A stretch of DNA of 11,307 nt from positions 1 through 11,307 of the forward strand of contig CAKZYI010000408.1 of NCBI GenBank assembly GCA_937884735.1, written 5' to 3'. The notes beneath the pieces were generated by a model that did not search any database, had not been told where the DNA came from, and saw only the letters and a program-made list of their open reading frames with translations. The stretch is from an uncultured Pleurocapsa sp. Lineage in GTDB: Bacteria; Cyanobacteriota; Cyanobacteriia; Cyanobacteriales; Xenococcaceae. Below, in pieces: positions 1 to 7,546 of the stretch. Both the position numbers and the translations under genes were made by a program. Numbering within the stretch: the stretch's first letter is position 1; each line of letters begins with the position of its first letter.

Positions 1-127
1 GATAACAGAGAATATATCATTGCCCACCTTACAGGCTCGATGTGGGTTGTTACGAGGGTGTATGTGTCTCAAACATTTATTGATTTGGTATAAATATTAG
101 TATCATATTTCTAAATTTGAATTTAAT

Positions 128-670
128 ATGACTACTTTAAATAATCTACAAACCATCTTACAAACTCGTAAAACAAGCACTAACGAAGCATTAGAAGTCT
201 TCGACGAACTCGATCCAGTAAGTCTAGATTTTATGATAGGGCGTTGGAAGGGTGCGGGCTTACACACCAATCACCCGATGGATGGCTTATTAGAAACTCT
301 CAATTGGTATGGCAAAGAATTTGTCGATCGCGATCGAGTCCACCCTTTGTTATTCACTGACAGTAATAATCAAATTTTCCAAGTAAATCCTCTTTCAATT
401 GGTATGGATCTTGCCCTTCGTTTTCCTATACCTAAAAATGAAGTATTAAAGCCTTTGTACAGTTTTCTTATTTCTATGCTGAAAACAGAAGATAGTAAAG
501 CCAGAATTCGGATGATGGAACATCGGGGAAAAATCAGCGCAACTATGATTTACGATTACTTACCCATCAATGATGTCTTTCGTCAAGTTGATGACAATAC
601 ACTGTTGGGCTTAATGGATTTCAAAGGAATGGAGCAGCCATTCTTTTTTGTTCTGAAGAGAGATTTATAA
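128..670 (+). CDS. GXWXG / DUF4334 domain protein
   Basis: A 180-residue cytoplasmic protein with no signal peptide or membrane segment. The motif that names the N-terminal domain, G-x-W-x-G, is present as GRWKG at residues 38-42, just after a DELDP stretch (26-30). It is followed by a second conserved block around LNWYGKEF (58-65). The C-terminal part (about 120-178), with RIRMMEHRGK, ATMIYDYLPIND and a PFFFVLKR ending, matches the DUF4334 domain that usually follows GXWXG. Length and domain order are normal, so the gene looks intact. The biochemical role of this family is not established. The ATG at 128 is the first in-frame start upstream of the domain; no Shine-Dalgarno sequence precedes it, as is common in cyanobacteria. 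It stands alone on the plus strand. The identification rests on recognised motifs, not a search. Confidence 0.85.
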   Translation: MTTLNNLQTILQTRKTSTNEALEVFDELDPVSLDFMIGRWKGAGLHTNHPMDGLLETLNWYGKEFVDRDRVHPLLFTDSNNQIFQVNPLSIGMDLALRFPIPKNEVLKPLYSFLISMLKTEDSKARIRMMEHRGKISATMIYDYLPINDVFRQVDDNTLLGLMDFKGMEQPFFFVLKRDL

Positions 671-1079
671 AATAAAACGACTATAAACTTTGTAAATTTA
701 TTTTGGATATGTTGTATCAGCTTCAACAATTGCTGGGCTATTATCATTGTTCCAGAAAGGAAAATTGTGATATTCCGTTGTTATCAGCATCGTAGCTATA
801 CCCAACAATATTATGGAACATTGATTAATTAACAAATGATACTTCTGCATTCTCTCGACGATGATTCTTTTAGTAGGATTTCAAGTTAGGTCAATAGTCT
901 CAGATTTTTTACTTATACTCATCTATCTCTAGAAATATAGATTTGTAATATAGAGTAATTTGAATGATATATTTATTCGTTTAGATGGGTTGTAGATAGC
1001 CTACATTTCTTTAAAGCTGCCATTGAAAGAAATTTACCACGTTGCCCAAAATGCGATGTTTAATTAGAGATCTCTGCTT
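671..1079. other. Intergenic stretch, mostly non-coding
   Basis: About 400 AT-rich bases between the DUF4334 gene and the end of the phospholipase D gene. It holds one short minus-strand ORF (698-850, listed separately). It also holds an open plus-strand reading frame without a start codon (968-1063) that ends in a CPKC-containing peptide. A perfect 10-base palindrome, AGAGATCTCT (1066-1075), lies just beyond the phospholipase D stop codon; it has no T-tract and is not a convincing terminator. Confidence 0.5.
698..850 (-). CDS. Possible 50-residue small membrane or secreted protein
   Basis: An ATG-started minus-strand ORF of 50 codons ending in TAA. The N-terminus is short and polar (MQKYHLLINQ). 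A hydrophobic stretch follows at about residues 12-24 (SIILLGIATMLIT), long enough for a short membrane anchor or signal segment. The polar tail contains PFWNNDNSPA and ends TTYPK. The composition is protein-like, but another frame of the same strand is also open for about 22 codons, so the evidence is moderate. A purine-rich GAGAG sits directly before the ATG, too close for an ideal ribosome binding site. I do not recognise the family. The gene would converge with the DUF4334 gene, whose stop codon is about 30 bases away. Confidence 0.35.
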   Translation of the reverse strand: MQKYHLLINQCSIILLGIATMLITTEYHNFPFWNNDNSPAIVEADTTYPK

Positions 1080-2339
1080 CTATTCGGCGTAGCTAATTTT
1101 TTTACTTTGAGCAAATCCTTTTTCAAATGTGTCTCTAATTCCTTCAACCAGCTTTGGCTGCGCGCTACAAATATCAAGTTCTTCGTTGTGACAAAAGCTA
1201 CGGGGATCGAAGTTTGCACTGCCTGTAGTTGCCCAAATATCATCAATTAGCAGTAGTTTGGCATGGGTCATACTTGGCTGAAATTCGTAAATCTCTACGC
1301 CGCCTTTTAGTAATTTGCCATAGTGTTCGTAGGAAGCATAATAAACAGGCTTTTTGTCGCTACGCTTACTAGTCGTAAGAATACGAACATCTACCCCATC
1401 TTGCTTTGCTGCTACCAACAGATCGATTGAGTTTTGATCGGGTAAAAAATAGGGACTAGCTAGCCAAATACGCTTCCTGGCGCAAAGAATACTGTTATAT
1501 TTAAAAGCTCGAACTGGAGAAAAACGAATTTCTGGATTTGCTCCTGGTACGACCAACATCAAGCCTTGGTTGCTATTATCTTCGTCTTGCTTTTTATCCT
1601 TTTGGTTAAAATTATGAAACCTAATTTTGCTTAGATCTGCCGTACCATCGTCAAAAGTCCAATGTTGAGAGAAAACCCCTGACAAAATGCTAATAATCTC
1701 TCCTTCGATACGCATTTCAACATCTAGCCAAGGTTGAGTGTCATCATCTTTTTCTACCCCATCCCAAAGATCGGAAATACCCGCACCTCCAACTAAGCCA
1801 AATTCACCATCAATCAGGAGCAACTTGCGGTGAGTACGCCCCGCATAGTCTAAAGGAGCGCGCCATTTGAAATCATTGAAGAAAGAAACATCTACTCCAG
1901 CACCACACAAACGCTTCCAATATTGGTCTGAAATATCTTTAGTGCCATAATCATCTACAACCAGCTTAACTTCTACACCCTCAGAAGCTTTTTGGGCTAA
2001 AGCAGCAGCAAAATCATCTGCTCTTTTGCCAGGAGTCATAAAAAATGTTTCAAAATTAATTGTATGCTTTGCCTTACTAATAGCGTCTAAACGTGCCTGT
2101 TGAATAGCGGCAGGTTCACTCCAAAAGTCGGTAATTACGCCGTTAGTAATAAATGAATTGGTAATGCTTGCCAAAATGAAGGGAAAATTGTCATCTTCTG
2201 GTTTTGGTGCGTGTTTGACTTTATATACTATGCGATCGCGAAATGCACCCCGCAGATAGAAGCCAACAAAGATAATTACGGTAAGTATTAGTAAGCCAAT
2301 TAATAGCCACCAGAGAATAGATTCGATTATTGTCCACAT
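1080..2339 (-). CDS. Phospholipase D / cardiolipin synthase-like membrane protein
   Basis: A 419-residue protein of the phospholipase D superfamily with both catalytic HKD motifs. Motif 1 has H170, K172 and D177, followed by the usual VGGAGISD. Motif 2 has H359, K361 and D366, followed by GSANFDPRS (373-381). The PYFLPD block at 296-301 and the NEELDI block after motif 2 fit the cardiolipin-synthase branch, which joins two phosphatidylglycerol molecules, or phosphatidylglycerol and phosphatidylethanolamine, at the membrane. Residues 4-28 form one strongly hydrophobic N-terminal segment; many bacterial Cls enzymes have two. The catalytic part should therefore be membrane-tethered. Cardiolipin is not a usual cyanobacterial lipid, so the true substrate could be another phospholipid, and I give no cls symbol. 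The ATG at 2339 lacks a Shine-Dalgarno sequence, but it places the membrane segment correctly. The gene is transcribed alone or weakly linked to usp, 177 bases upstream. Confidence 0.9.
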   Translation of the reverse strand: MWTIIESILWWLLIGLLILTVIIFVGFYLRGAFRDRIVYKVKHAPKPEDDNFPFILASITNSFITNGVITDFWSEPAAIQQARLDAISKAKHTINFETFFMTPGKRADDFAAALAQKASEGVEVKLVVDDYGTKDISDQYWKRLCGAGVDVSFFNDFKWRAPLDYAGRTHRKLLLIDGEFGLVGGAGISDLWDGVEKDDDTQPWLDVEMRIEGEIISILSGVFSQHWTFDDGTADLSKIRFHNFNQKDKKQDEDNSNQGLMLVVPGANPEIRFSPVRAFKYNSILCARKRIWLASPYFLPDQNSIDLLVAAKQDGVDVRILTTSKRSDKKPVYYASYEHYGKLLKGGVEIYEFQPSMTHAKLLLIDDIWATTGSANFDPRSFCHNEELDICSAQPKLVEGIRDTFEKGFAQSKKISYAE

Positions 2340-2516
2340 AAAAATGATGAAATATAAGATACTTCAATTTCGGCATAGAGCGATCGCTTTATATGTTGAA
2401 ATTGCGACTATCGTATGTTTAAAAATGACAGTGACTTAAAAGCAGCTTATTGCTATGAGACTTTTTTTGGATCTATCTTCTGGTTTATTTATCAGGATTT
2501 TAAAAAATTTAAATTC

Positions 2517-2912
2517 TTAACTTACTACCAACACTGGACAGTTAGCCAAATTAATCACGCGGTTGGTTGCGCTTTCCATCGCTGCTTCTTCATCAATTAA
2601 GCCCAAACCTCGACAACTCATAATAATTAAGTCGGCATTCATATCATCGGCTACATCACAAATAGTAAAGGCTGGAACACCAGTTTTCTCGATCGCCTGT
2701 GCCTGTATTCCCTGACTAGAAAAAAAAGACTTGGCTTTGTCTAATAGTTTAGCCACTTGTTCTTCATTTGCCATCGCACCTTCTGCATTTTCTTCCACCA
2801 CAGAAAGGATGGTTAATTTACTCTGATGGATTCTCACCATATTTGCTGTCAGTTCGATCGCTTTACGCGCTTCTGAATTTAATTCAATGGGAAATAAAAC
2901 ATTCTTAAACAT
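2517..2912 (-). CDS. Universal stress protein (UspA family)
   Basis: A 131-residue single-domain cytoplasmic Usp protein of normal length. It begins with the typical first strand and loop (MFKNVLFPIELNSEARKAIE) and ends with the usual NCPVLVV strand (124-130). The central ADLIIMSCRGLG (93-104) is the family's nucleotide-loop region. The standard ATP-binding loop is G-2x-G-9x-G-(S/T). Here the early glycines G102 and G104 remain, but the late glycine position is occupied by glutamate (E113-S114). ATP binding is therefore uncertain. Such proteins usually form dimers and support survival under starvation or stress. The ATG at 2912 is fixed by a good Shine-Dalgarno sequence, GAGG at 2924-2921 on the minus strand, eight bases upstream. 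The region between it and the end of the CocE-type gene (2913-3020) should contain its promoter. Confidence 0.9.
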   Translation of the reverse strand: MFKNVLFPIELNSEARKAIELTANMVRIHQSKLTILSVVEENAEGAMANEEQVAKLLDKAKSFFSSQGIQAQAIEKTGVPAFTICDVADDMNADLIIMSCRGLGLIDEEAAMESATNRVINLANCPVLVVS

Positions 2913-2920
2913 CTAAAAAA

Positions 2921-2924
2921 CCTC
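2921..2924 (-). promoter_or_regulatory. Shine-Dalgarno site of the usp gene
   Basis: GAGG on the minus strand, eight bases before the ATG at 2912. It is one of the few clear ribosome binding sites in this window and supports the chosen start. Confidence 0.6.
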
Positions 2925-2969
2925 AGAAAAGCACGTTATATCAAGATTGTTGAACTCTCAACAGCTATT

Positions 2970-2994
2970 GTGTCAGAAAAATTATGATTGACAC
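2970..2994. promoter_or_regulatory. Inverted repeat upstream of usp
   Basis: GTGTCA (2970-2975) and TGACAC (2989-2994) form a perfect 6-base inverted repeat with a 13-base spacer. It lies between the end of the CocE-type gene and the start of usp, both on the minus strand. It could be an operator for usp or a weak hairpin at the 3' end of the upstream gene. No T-tract follows, so a terminator is less likely. Chance occurrence cannot be excluded. Confidence 0.25.
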
Positions 2995-3020
2995 TTGAAA
3001 TTTACTATTTTTAATTAAAG

Positions 3021-4730
3021 TCAATCTACAGAGATGTTTAAATTAATACGTGAGGGGTAATCTGCGCCAGCATGAATTGAAAGAGTAACAATCTGCATAT
3101 CTATTAATCGAGACTCATGGGGCAGTTTTCCTGTACCAGGATTAACTGGATAAGCGGGGAAACTTGACGCACTAAGACTAAGACGCAAACTGTCTCCTGC
3201 TACAATGCACATACAGGTAGGTTGAAAAGAAAGTTCAACTGATTGAATGTCTGAAGAGTTTGAATGTACGGTGATATAGCCTTGGGTAAAATTTAATACT
3301 TTGCCATCGGGTTGAACTGTAGACAAGACACCGCACAAGTCGAAGCTAGGTTTGTCTGTGCTGCAATAAACCTCTAGTTTTACCTCTCCCAGAATATGTA
3401 AATCCGATTCTAATGGTGCCGAAGTGTAGGTTAAAATATCTGAACGACAGTCTAAACCAGAGCGATCGAACGAACCTCCTGGGAAAGTTGCATGTCCTCC
3501 CAATGCGGGTACTGGTCGCCAAGGATCGTGAACTAAAATATCAGTATTATTATCAAATTCTATAACTACTTCTGCTAAATCCTCTTCTGATAATTCACCC
3601 AGAGGACTAGATTCTAGGCTATCTTCTGTTTCATATCGCCACAGCATTCCCCTATCTTCCCTAATACTAGCTAAACCATCACTGGCTAAATAATATGCCT
3701 GTTGATTATTTTTCCAATCGTTTAATTCTAGCCATTGATTGCTGCCCATCTCAAACCAGCGAATGGGAGCTTTTTCTAGCAATCCCGTATCTATATCTTT
3801 AAGAAAATAATCGAACCAGCGTACTTGAATTTCATCAATAGGATTTTGGGCTTCAACGCCATAATCGATCGCGCCTAATTTCCTTCCCCAAGGAAGATGC
3901 GCCCAAGCACCGACTAAAAGATGTTGTGGATGTTTGCTTTTAGCTGCCATTGCCCGATATAAATTGAGCGTACCCCTTAAATAAGGATCGAACCAGCCCC
4001 CTACATGAAGCATAGGTAAATCGACATTTTGCAAAAGATATTTAGGCGATCGCTTTTGCCAATATTCAGCAGTAGGATTGGGGCTATTAAGCCACTGATG
4101 ATAAAAAGAATCTGGTGCTAACTCTCTCATCAATTCGGGATTGGCGGGAATAGCACCATCGAGGGGTAGATTGCGACTGGCTTTATATAGCTGGAGGTAA
4201 GCAGCCTCAGCTCCTGCTAAACGGGCGGTTTCTCCTGCCAATTGAATTGCCCAAGCCAAGCTAGCAAAAAGGCAAAATGATCCATTTTCGTAAGCCCAAT
4301 CAGTATAAAGATCGTAAGCTACCATAGCAGGAGCGATCGCTTTTAAAGCTTCTGGTTGATGGGCTGCTGCATATAACTGAGTCATTCCTTGATAAGAAAA
4401 GCCATACATCCCTACTTTGCCAGTACTTTGAGGCAGCTTAGACACCTAGGCGATCGTATCCTATCCGTCTGCAACTTCATGGGTTTACAAATCGAACTTA
4501 CCTTGAGATGTTCCTCTACCCCGCACATCCTGAATCACTACAATGTAGCCCTGGGCTGCATACCATCGAGGATGAGCGTAAACTACTGTAGAAGCAATTT
4601 CTCTGCCATAGGGCTGACGCATCAAGAGAATTGGCAACTCTTCCTCTGTATCTGGGCGATATATATCTGCATCCAGTCTTACTCCATCACGAGTCTGCAT
4701 TGAGGCTGTTGTTTTGATGATTTTGACCAT
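3021..4730 (-). pseudogene. CocE/NonD-type alpha/beta hydrolase (X-Pro dipeptidyl-peptidase S15-like), three in-frame stops
   Basis: Read through, this is one 569-codon gene, the normal length of the family. It encodes a CocE/NonD-type serine hydrolase that acts on esters or acyl-peptide bonds. Codons 1-81 carry the N-terminal part ending RGRGTSQGKFDL. Codons 82 (TAA, 4487-4485), 90 (TAG, 4463-4461) and 95 (TAG, 4448-4446) are stops. The reading frame never shifts, and the residues between the stops (THEVADG, DTIA) still look like the family. The remaining 474 codons are open and contain the probable triad: Ser112 in GFSYQG, Asp248 in GGWFDPYLRG and His278 in GAWAHLPWG. These spacings agree well with cocaine esterase (S117, D259, H287). 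The C-terminal jelly-roll domain is complete. A GTG follows the last stop directly, so reinitiation could yield the 474-residue part, but that part would lack the first strands of the hydrolase fold. I call it a recent pseudogene; sequencing error or readthrough are alternatives. A divergent promoter region is shared with the nuclease gene. Confidence 0.88.
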
Positions 4731-4971
4731 TGAGCAATTTGTTTGTTAGCTGTTATCAATTACCCTACCGCTTTGATGAGTTGATAATCTACTCAAACCA
4801 ACTAAGAAGAATTTCTAAAAAGAAGGCATCATCGTATCTAAATACAAGCGATCGCATCAATTGTCCCTAATTTATTCAGTAACCTCCTACAAAAGAAAAA
4901 TTACGGGCTTTTATGTGTTTTAATTGGCTTGAGAGTCCAATAATGATTAAGCTAGAACGTGGTTTTGTCGA

Positions 4972-5829
4972 TTGGGGAAACAGAGTTTGATTTATTACTC
5001 GCGGAAGAGATTTAATAAAATTAATCAAATATGGGTGAGGCTAAAACAAAAGTTGATTGTCTCAAACTTGTTTCGTGGGATTGCCCTAGTTGCGATCGCA
5101 TTATTGGCAGCCTGTACCCAAGTCTCGCAAAATATACACCTGAAATATGGCAATCCGAGTCAAGCTCAAACCAAACCCGACAACTATCTAATCGAACGTC
5201 CTCAATATGCTTTATCTTATAATTGCAGTGCGGGGATACCCAATTGGGTGAGTTGGCAACTTGATCGCAGTTGGATTGGTAAAGTAGAACGCTCTAATGA
5301 TTTTCGCCCCGATCTCGACTTACCAGAAAATTGCTATGCTTCTAAGCCCTACGACTATCGGGGTAGTGGATATGACCGCGGACATTTAGCACCTAGTGGC
5401 GATCGTACTCGCCGCCAACAGGATAATAGTGCTACTTTTATCATGAGTAATATTATTCCTCAAGCTCCAGAAAATAACCGAGAGGTATGGCGAGAATTTG
5501 AAGAGTATTGTCGCGATCTTGTGTTTGAAGGAAAAGAGCTTTATATTATCGCGGGAGGAAACGAGGACGGTAAAAAAATTGCTAAAAATAGAGTTACGGT
5601 ACAAAAATATAATTGGAAAGTTGTTTTAATTTTAGATCGACCCCAAGATAAGATTTCGGTTGATAATGCTCGAACTATTGCCGTTTGGATACCCAATTCT
5701 CCAACAGTAGAACGTAGCGACTGGAGAGATTATGTAGTATCTGTCGGTCGAGTAGAGAAAAAAACAGGCTATAATTTCTTTGATCGCATTCCCAAAGCAG
5801 TACAAAAACAAATCGAACGCTCAAACTAA
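4972..5829 (+). CDS. DNA/RNA non-specific endonuclease (NucA-like), probable lipoprotein
   Basis: A beta-beta-alpha metal (His-Me) nuclease of the NucA/Serratia type, which cuts DNA and RNA with a divalent metal ion. The DRGH motif is at residues 135-138, with H138 the general base. N169 and E177 lie 31 and 39 residues further on, the same spacing as H124, N155 and E163 in Anabaena NucA. The surrounding text (SGDRTRRQQDN, MSNIIPQAPENN) is typical. The N-terminus has a positively charged stretch, a hydrophobic core and a lipobox LLAAC (C48), which suggests an exported, lipid-anchored enzyme rather than a freely secreted one. The start is uncertain. TTG at 4972 gives 285 residues; GTG at 5035 gives 264 residues and a more ordinary signal peptide. 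Neither has a good Shine-Dalgarno sequence. No gene resembling the inhibitor NuiA is next to it, as expected for an exported nuclease. Confidence 0.9.
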   Translation: MGKQSLIYYSRKRFNKINQIWVRLKQKLIVSNLFRGIALVAIALLAACTQVSQNIHLKYGNPSQAQTKPDNYLIERPQYALSYNCSAGIPNWVSWQLDRSWIGKVERSNDFRPDLDLPENCYASKPYDYRGSGYDRGHLAPSGDRTRRQQDNSATFIMSNIIPQAPENNREVWREFEEYCRDLVFEGKELYIIAGGNEDGKKIAKNRVTVQKYNWKVVLILDRPQDKISVDNARTIAVWIPNSPTVERSDWRDYVVSVGRVEKKTGYNFFDRIPKAVQKQIERSN

Positions 5830-5833
5830 ACTA

Positions 5834-5854
5834 ATTATCAACGTTTTTGATAAT
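5834..5854. terminator. Hairpin between convergent genes, possible bidirectional terminator
   Basis: ATTATCAA (5834-5841) and TTGATAAT (5847-5854) form a perfect 8-base stem with a 5-base loop. It sits between the stop codon of the nuclease gene (+) and that of the Crp-family gene (-). The location suits a shared terminator. The stem is AT-rich and neither side has a strong T-tract, so efficiency is doubtful. Confidence 0.4.
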
Positions 5855-5860
5855 CTAACC

Positions 5861-6577
5861 TTATCCTCTACGAGTACCCAACAAACGGATAAATTCGTTT
5901 TGAACTATTCGATAACATTCACAGGCAATGTCTTCTAAAGCATCCTGATTGAGGATTGTAATATTACCGCGAGTGTAGCGAATAATACCTGCTTGCTGGA
6001 GTATACCTGCTGCCACAGTAACGCCAGAGCGACGAGTACCCAACATATTGGCTATAAATTCTTGGGTAAGAGGTATTTCGTTTTGCAATACGCAATCTTG
6101 AACAGATAATAACCAGCGGGCTAGTCTTTCTTCAATCTTGTGTTGGCGATTGCAAGCAGCACTTTGAGAAACTTGAGTTAATAGTGCTTGAATATAAAAC
6201 AACGTTAATTGTTGAAATTTTTCTCCTCGATAAAACTCTTGCACTATGATGTCGGCGGGAATTTTTAAAGCTAAACCAGGGATTTGCACAATCGAACGGC
6301 TGGTTGTGCTTTTTCCGCCCAAAATTGCAGGAATTCCAATCATTCCTTCGTTACCAACCAAACCAATTTCTGTTGTCGAACCATCCATCATAATCGAGAC
6401 AAGGGAAATCATTGCCGTTTGAGGAAAATAAATCGAGTCAGTTTCTTCGTTGGGTTCTAAAAGAATATCCCCTCCTTTGAGATCGACTTGCCTTAAATAA
6501 GGAGCAATACGTTTATATTGAGACTGAGGTAGGGCTGCAAGGATTTTATTAATTGATTCTTGATTATTCTCAGGCAT
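5861..6577 (-). CDS. Crp/Fnr-family transcriptional regulator (intact copy)
   Basis: A 238-residue DNA-binding regulator. The N-terminal two thirds form a cyclic-nucleotide-binding-like beta roll (about 25-110), with VDLKGGDILLEPNEETDSIYFP near its start. A long dimerisation helix follows, containing the subfamily block QSAACNRQHKIEERLARWLL. The C-terminal winged helix-turn-helix (about 168-207) reads LTQEFIANMLGTRRSGVT, followed by a GIIRYTRGNITI wing. The classical cAMP phosphate-pocket spacing is not preserved, so the ligand is unknown; many cyanobacterial members of this group are uncharacterised. I chose the ATG at 6577. A TTG at 6589 would add four residues. Neither has a Shine-Dalgarno sequence. 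It lies downstream of a damaged paralogue with the same orientation and is therefore part of a tandem duplication. A dyad at 6725-6750 and an 8-base palindrome, TGTGCACA (6622-6629), lie in its upstream region. Confidence 0.9.
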   Translation of the reverse strand: MPENNQESINKILAALPQSQYKRIAPYLRQVDLKGGDILLEPNEETDSIYFPQTAMISLVSIMMDGSTTEIGLVGNEGMIGIPAILGGKSTTSRSIVQIPGLALKIPADIIVQEFYRGEKFQQLTLFYIQALLTQVSQSAACNRQHKIEERLARWLLSVQDCVLQNEIPLTQEFIANMLGTRRSGVTVAAGILQQAGIIRYTRGNITILNQDALEDIACECYRIVQNEFIRLLGTRRG

Positions 6578-6621
6578 TATAGAAAGCAATAGTCTTTACT
6601 ACCCATTGAGCTGTAATGCTG

Positions 6622-6629
6622 TGTGCACA
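6622..6629. promoter_or_regulatory. Palindrome TGTGCACA upstream of the Crp-family gene
   Basis: A perfect 8-base palindrome 45 bases before the ATG at 6577. It resembles two abutting TGTG half-sites but lacks the six-base spacer of a Crp site. Its role as an operator is only a suggestion. Confidence 0.2.
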
Positions 6630-6724
6630 TAATTCAATGGTACGTAGAGCTATCATTAAACAAAATAAGGATTCATACTTATATTCAATAAAAGACAAAT
6701 AAGCCACATTTATTTTGCAGTTTA

Positions 6725-6750
6725 TTAATCGTTTTATCGATATCGATTAA
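6725..6750. promoter_or_regulatory. Nested dyad symmetry between the two Crp-family genes
   Basis: TTAATCG (6725-6731) and CGATTAA (6744-6750) are perfect inverted repeats with a 12-base spacer. The spacer and right arm also contain a perfect 12-base palindrome, ATCGATATCGAT (6736-6747). The site lies after the stop of the damaged Crp copy and about 150 bases before the start of the intact copy. It could be an autoregulatory operator, or a hairpin ending the upstream transcript; no T-tract follows. Confidence 0.35.
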
Positions 6751-6805
6751 GGATCATACCTAACTAAAATACAATTCTCTGTCCGTTATCGTACATAAGC
6801 TTAAT

Positions 6806-7546
6806 TTATTTAATATTAATACGATTTGTATTTGTGAGTATTGGCTCTAATAGACTTTTATATTCTGCTTTTATTTTGCTGTAGCATTCACAGGCAATAG
6901 ACTCCAATTGAGAGCGATCAAGCAGAGTAATTTGACCCCGACTATATTGAATAATGCCCTGCTTTTGAAAAGATATGGCAATTTCAGTAATGCTAGCCCT
7001 TCTCACTCCTAGCATTGAGGAAATAAATTTTTGAGTTAGGGGTAAGGTATTATTCTCAACATTATCGTAGATTAGCAACAGCCAGCGAGCCAATCTTTGT
7101 TCTATTTCATGATGAGAGCGACAAGCTGTGATTTGGGATATTTGACTGAGTTGTGCTTGGATGTAGAGCAAAAGCAATTTTTGTAAATCGCCTTCTTGTT
7201 TAAATTCTTGCTTGATGATGTCTCCAGGAAGTTTGAGAGCTTTCCCAGACATTTGAACGACTAAACGAGTATTAGTTAAATTGCTGCCAAAAATAACAGG
7301 AAGACCTGCAAAACCTTCCCTACCAATAGAAATTACTTCTATAGTAGAGCGATCGCCCATAACCAACAATAAAGAAAATCTAGCATTCTGAGGAAATTAT
7401 ACGTCGGTAATTTCCGCTCCAGATTCGTACAGAATTTGTCCAGCGGTTAAAGATATTTCTTCGAGGTGAGGCAATAAGCGTTTATCGGTAAGCTCAATCA
7501 AAGTACATAGTAGTTGATTGGTTACTACAAAAGTAGAGTCAGACAT
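6806..7546 (-). pseudogene. Crp/Fnr-family regulator paralogue with one in-frame stop
   Basis: A second member of the same Crp/Fnr subfamily, 246 codons long when read through. Codon 50 is TAA (7399-7397). It falls in ESGAEITDV-stop-FPQNARF, where the intact neighbour has DSIYFPQTAM, so a tyrosine codon (TAT or TAC) has most likely changed to TAA by one base. The frame is otherwise uninterrupted. The cyclic-nucleotide-like roll, the helix block QITACRSHHEIEQRLARWLL and the helix-turn-helix LTQKFISSMLGVRRASIT are all complete. I chose ATG 7546, which fits the usual N-terminus; an upstream start at 7588 would add 14 residues. The product would stop after 49 residues, or restart internally without the first part of the sensor roll. 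It is most simply a recent pseudogene. It is clearly related to the downstream copy but well diverged, so the duplication is old and the inactivation recent. Confidence 0.85.

Noticed and set aside
1..127. 3' end of a gene entering from the left
   Set aside because: Two plus frames are open for about 90-100 bases, but neither peptide is recognisable and the length is within chance.
2415..2600. Plus-strand ORF of 61 codons
   Set aside because: Its second half is antisense to the well-supported usp gene, and the peptide shows no recognisable feature.
4389..4703. Plus-strand ORF of 104 codons
   Set aside because: It is antisense to the CocE-type gene and lies over its three-stop segment. The peptide has no family-like pattern, whereas the opposite strand does.
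6622..6629. Crp or NtcA binding site
   Set aside because: TGTGCACA lacks the six-base spacer of a Crp site, and no GTA-N8-TAC pattern was seen near a promoter.
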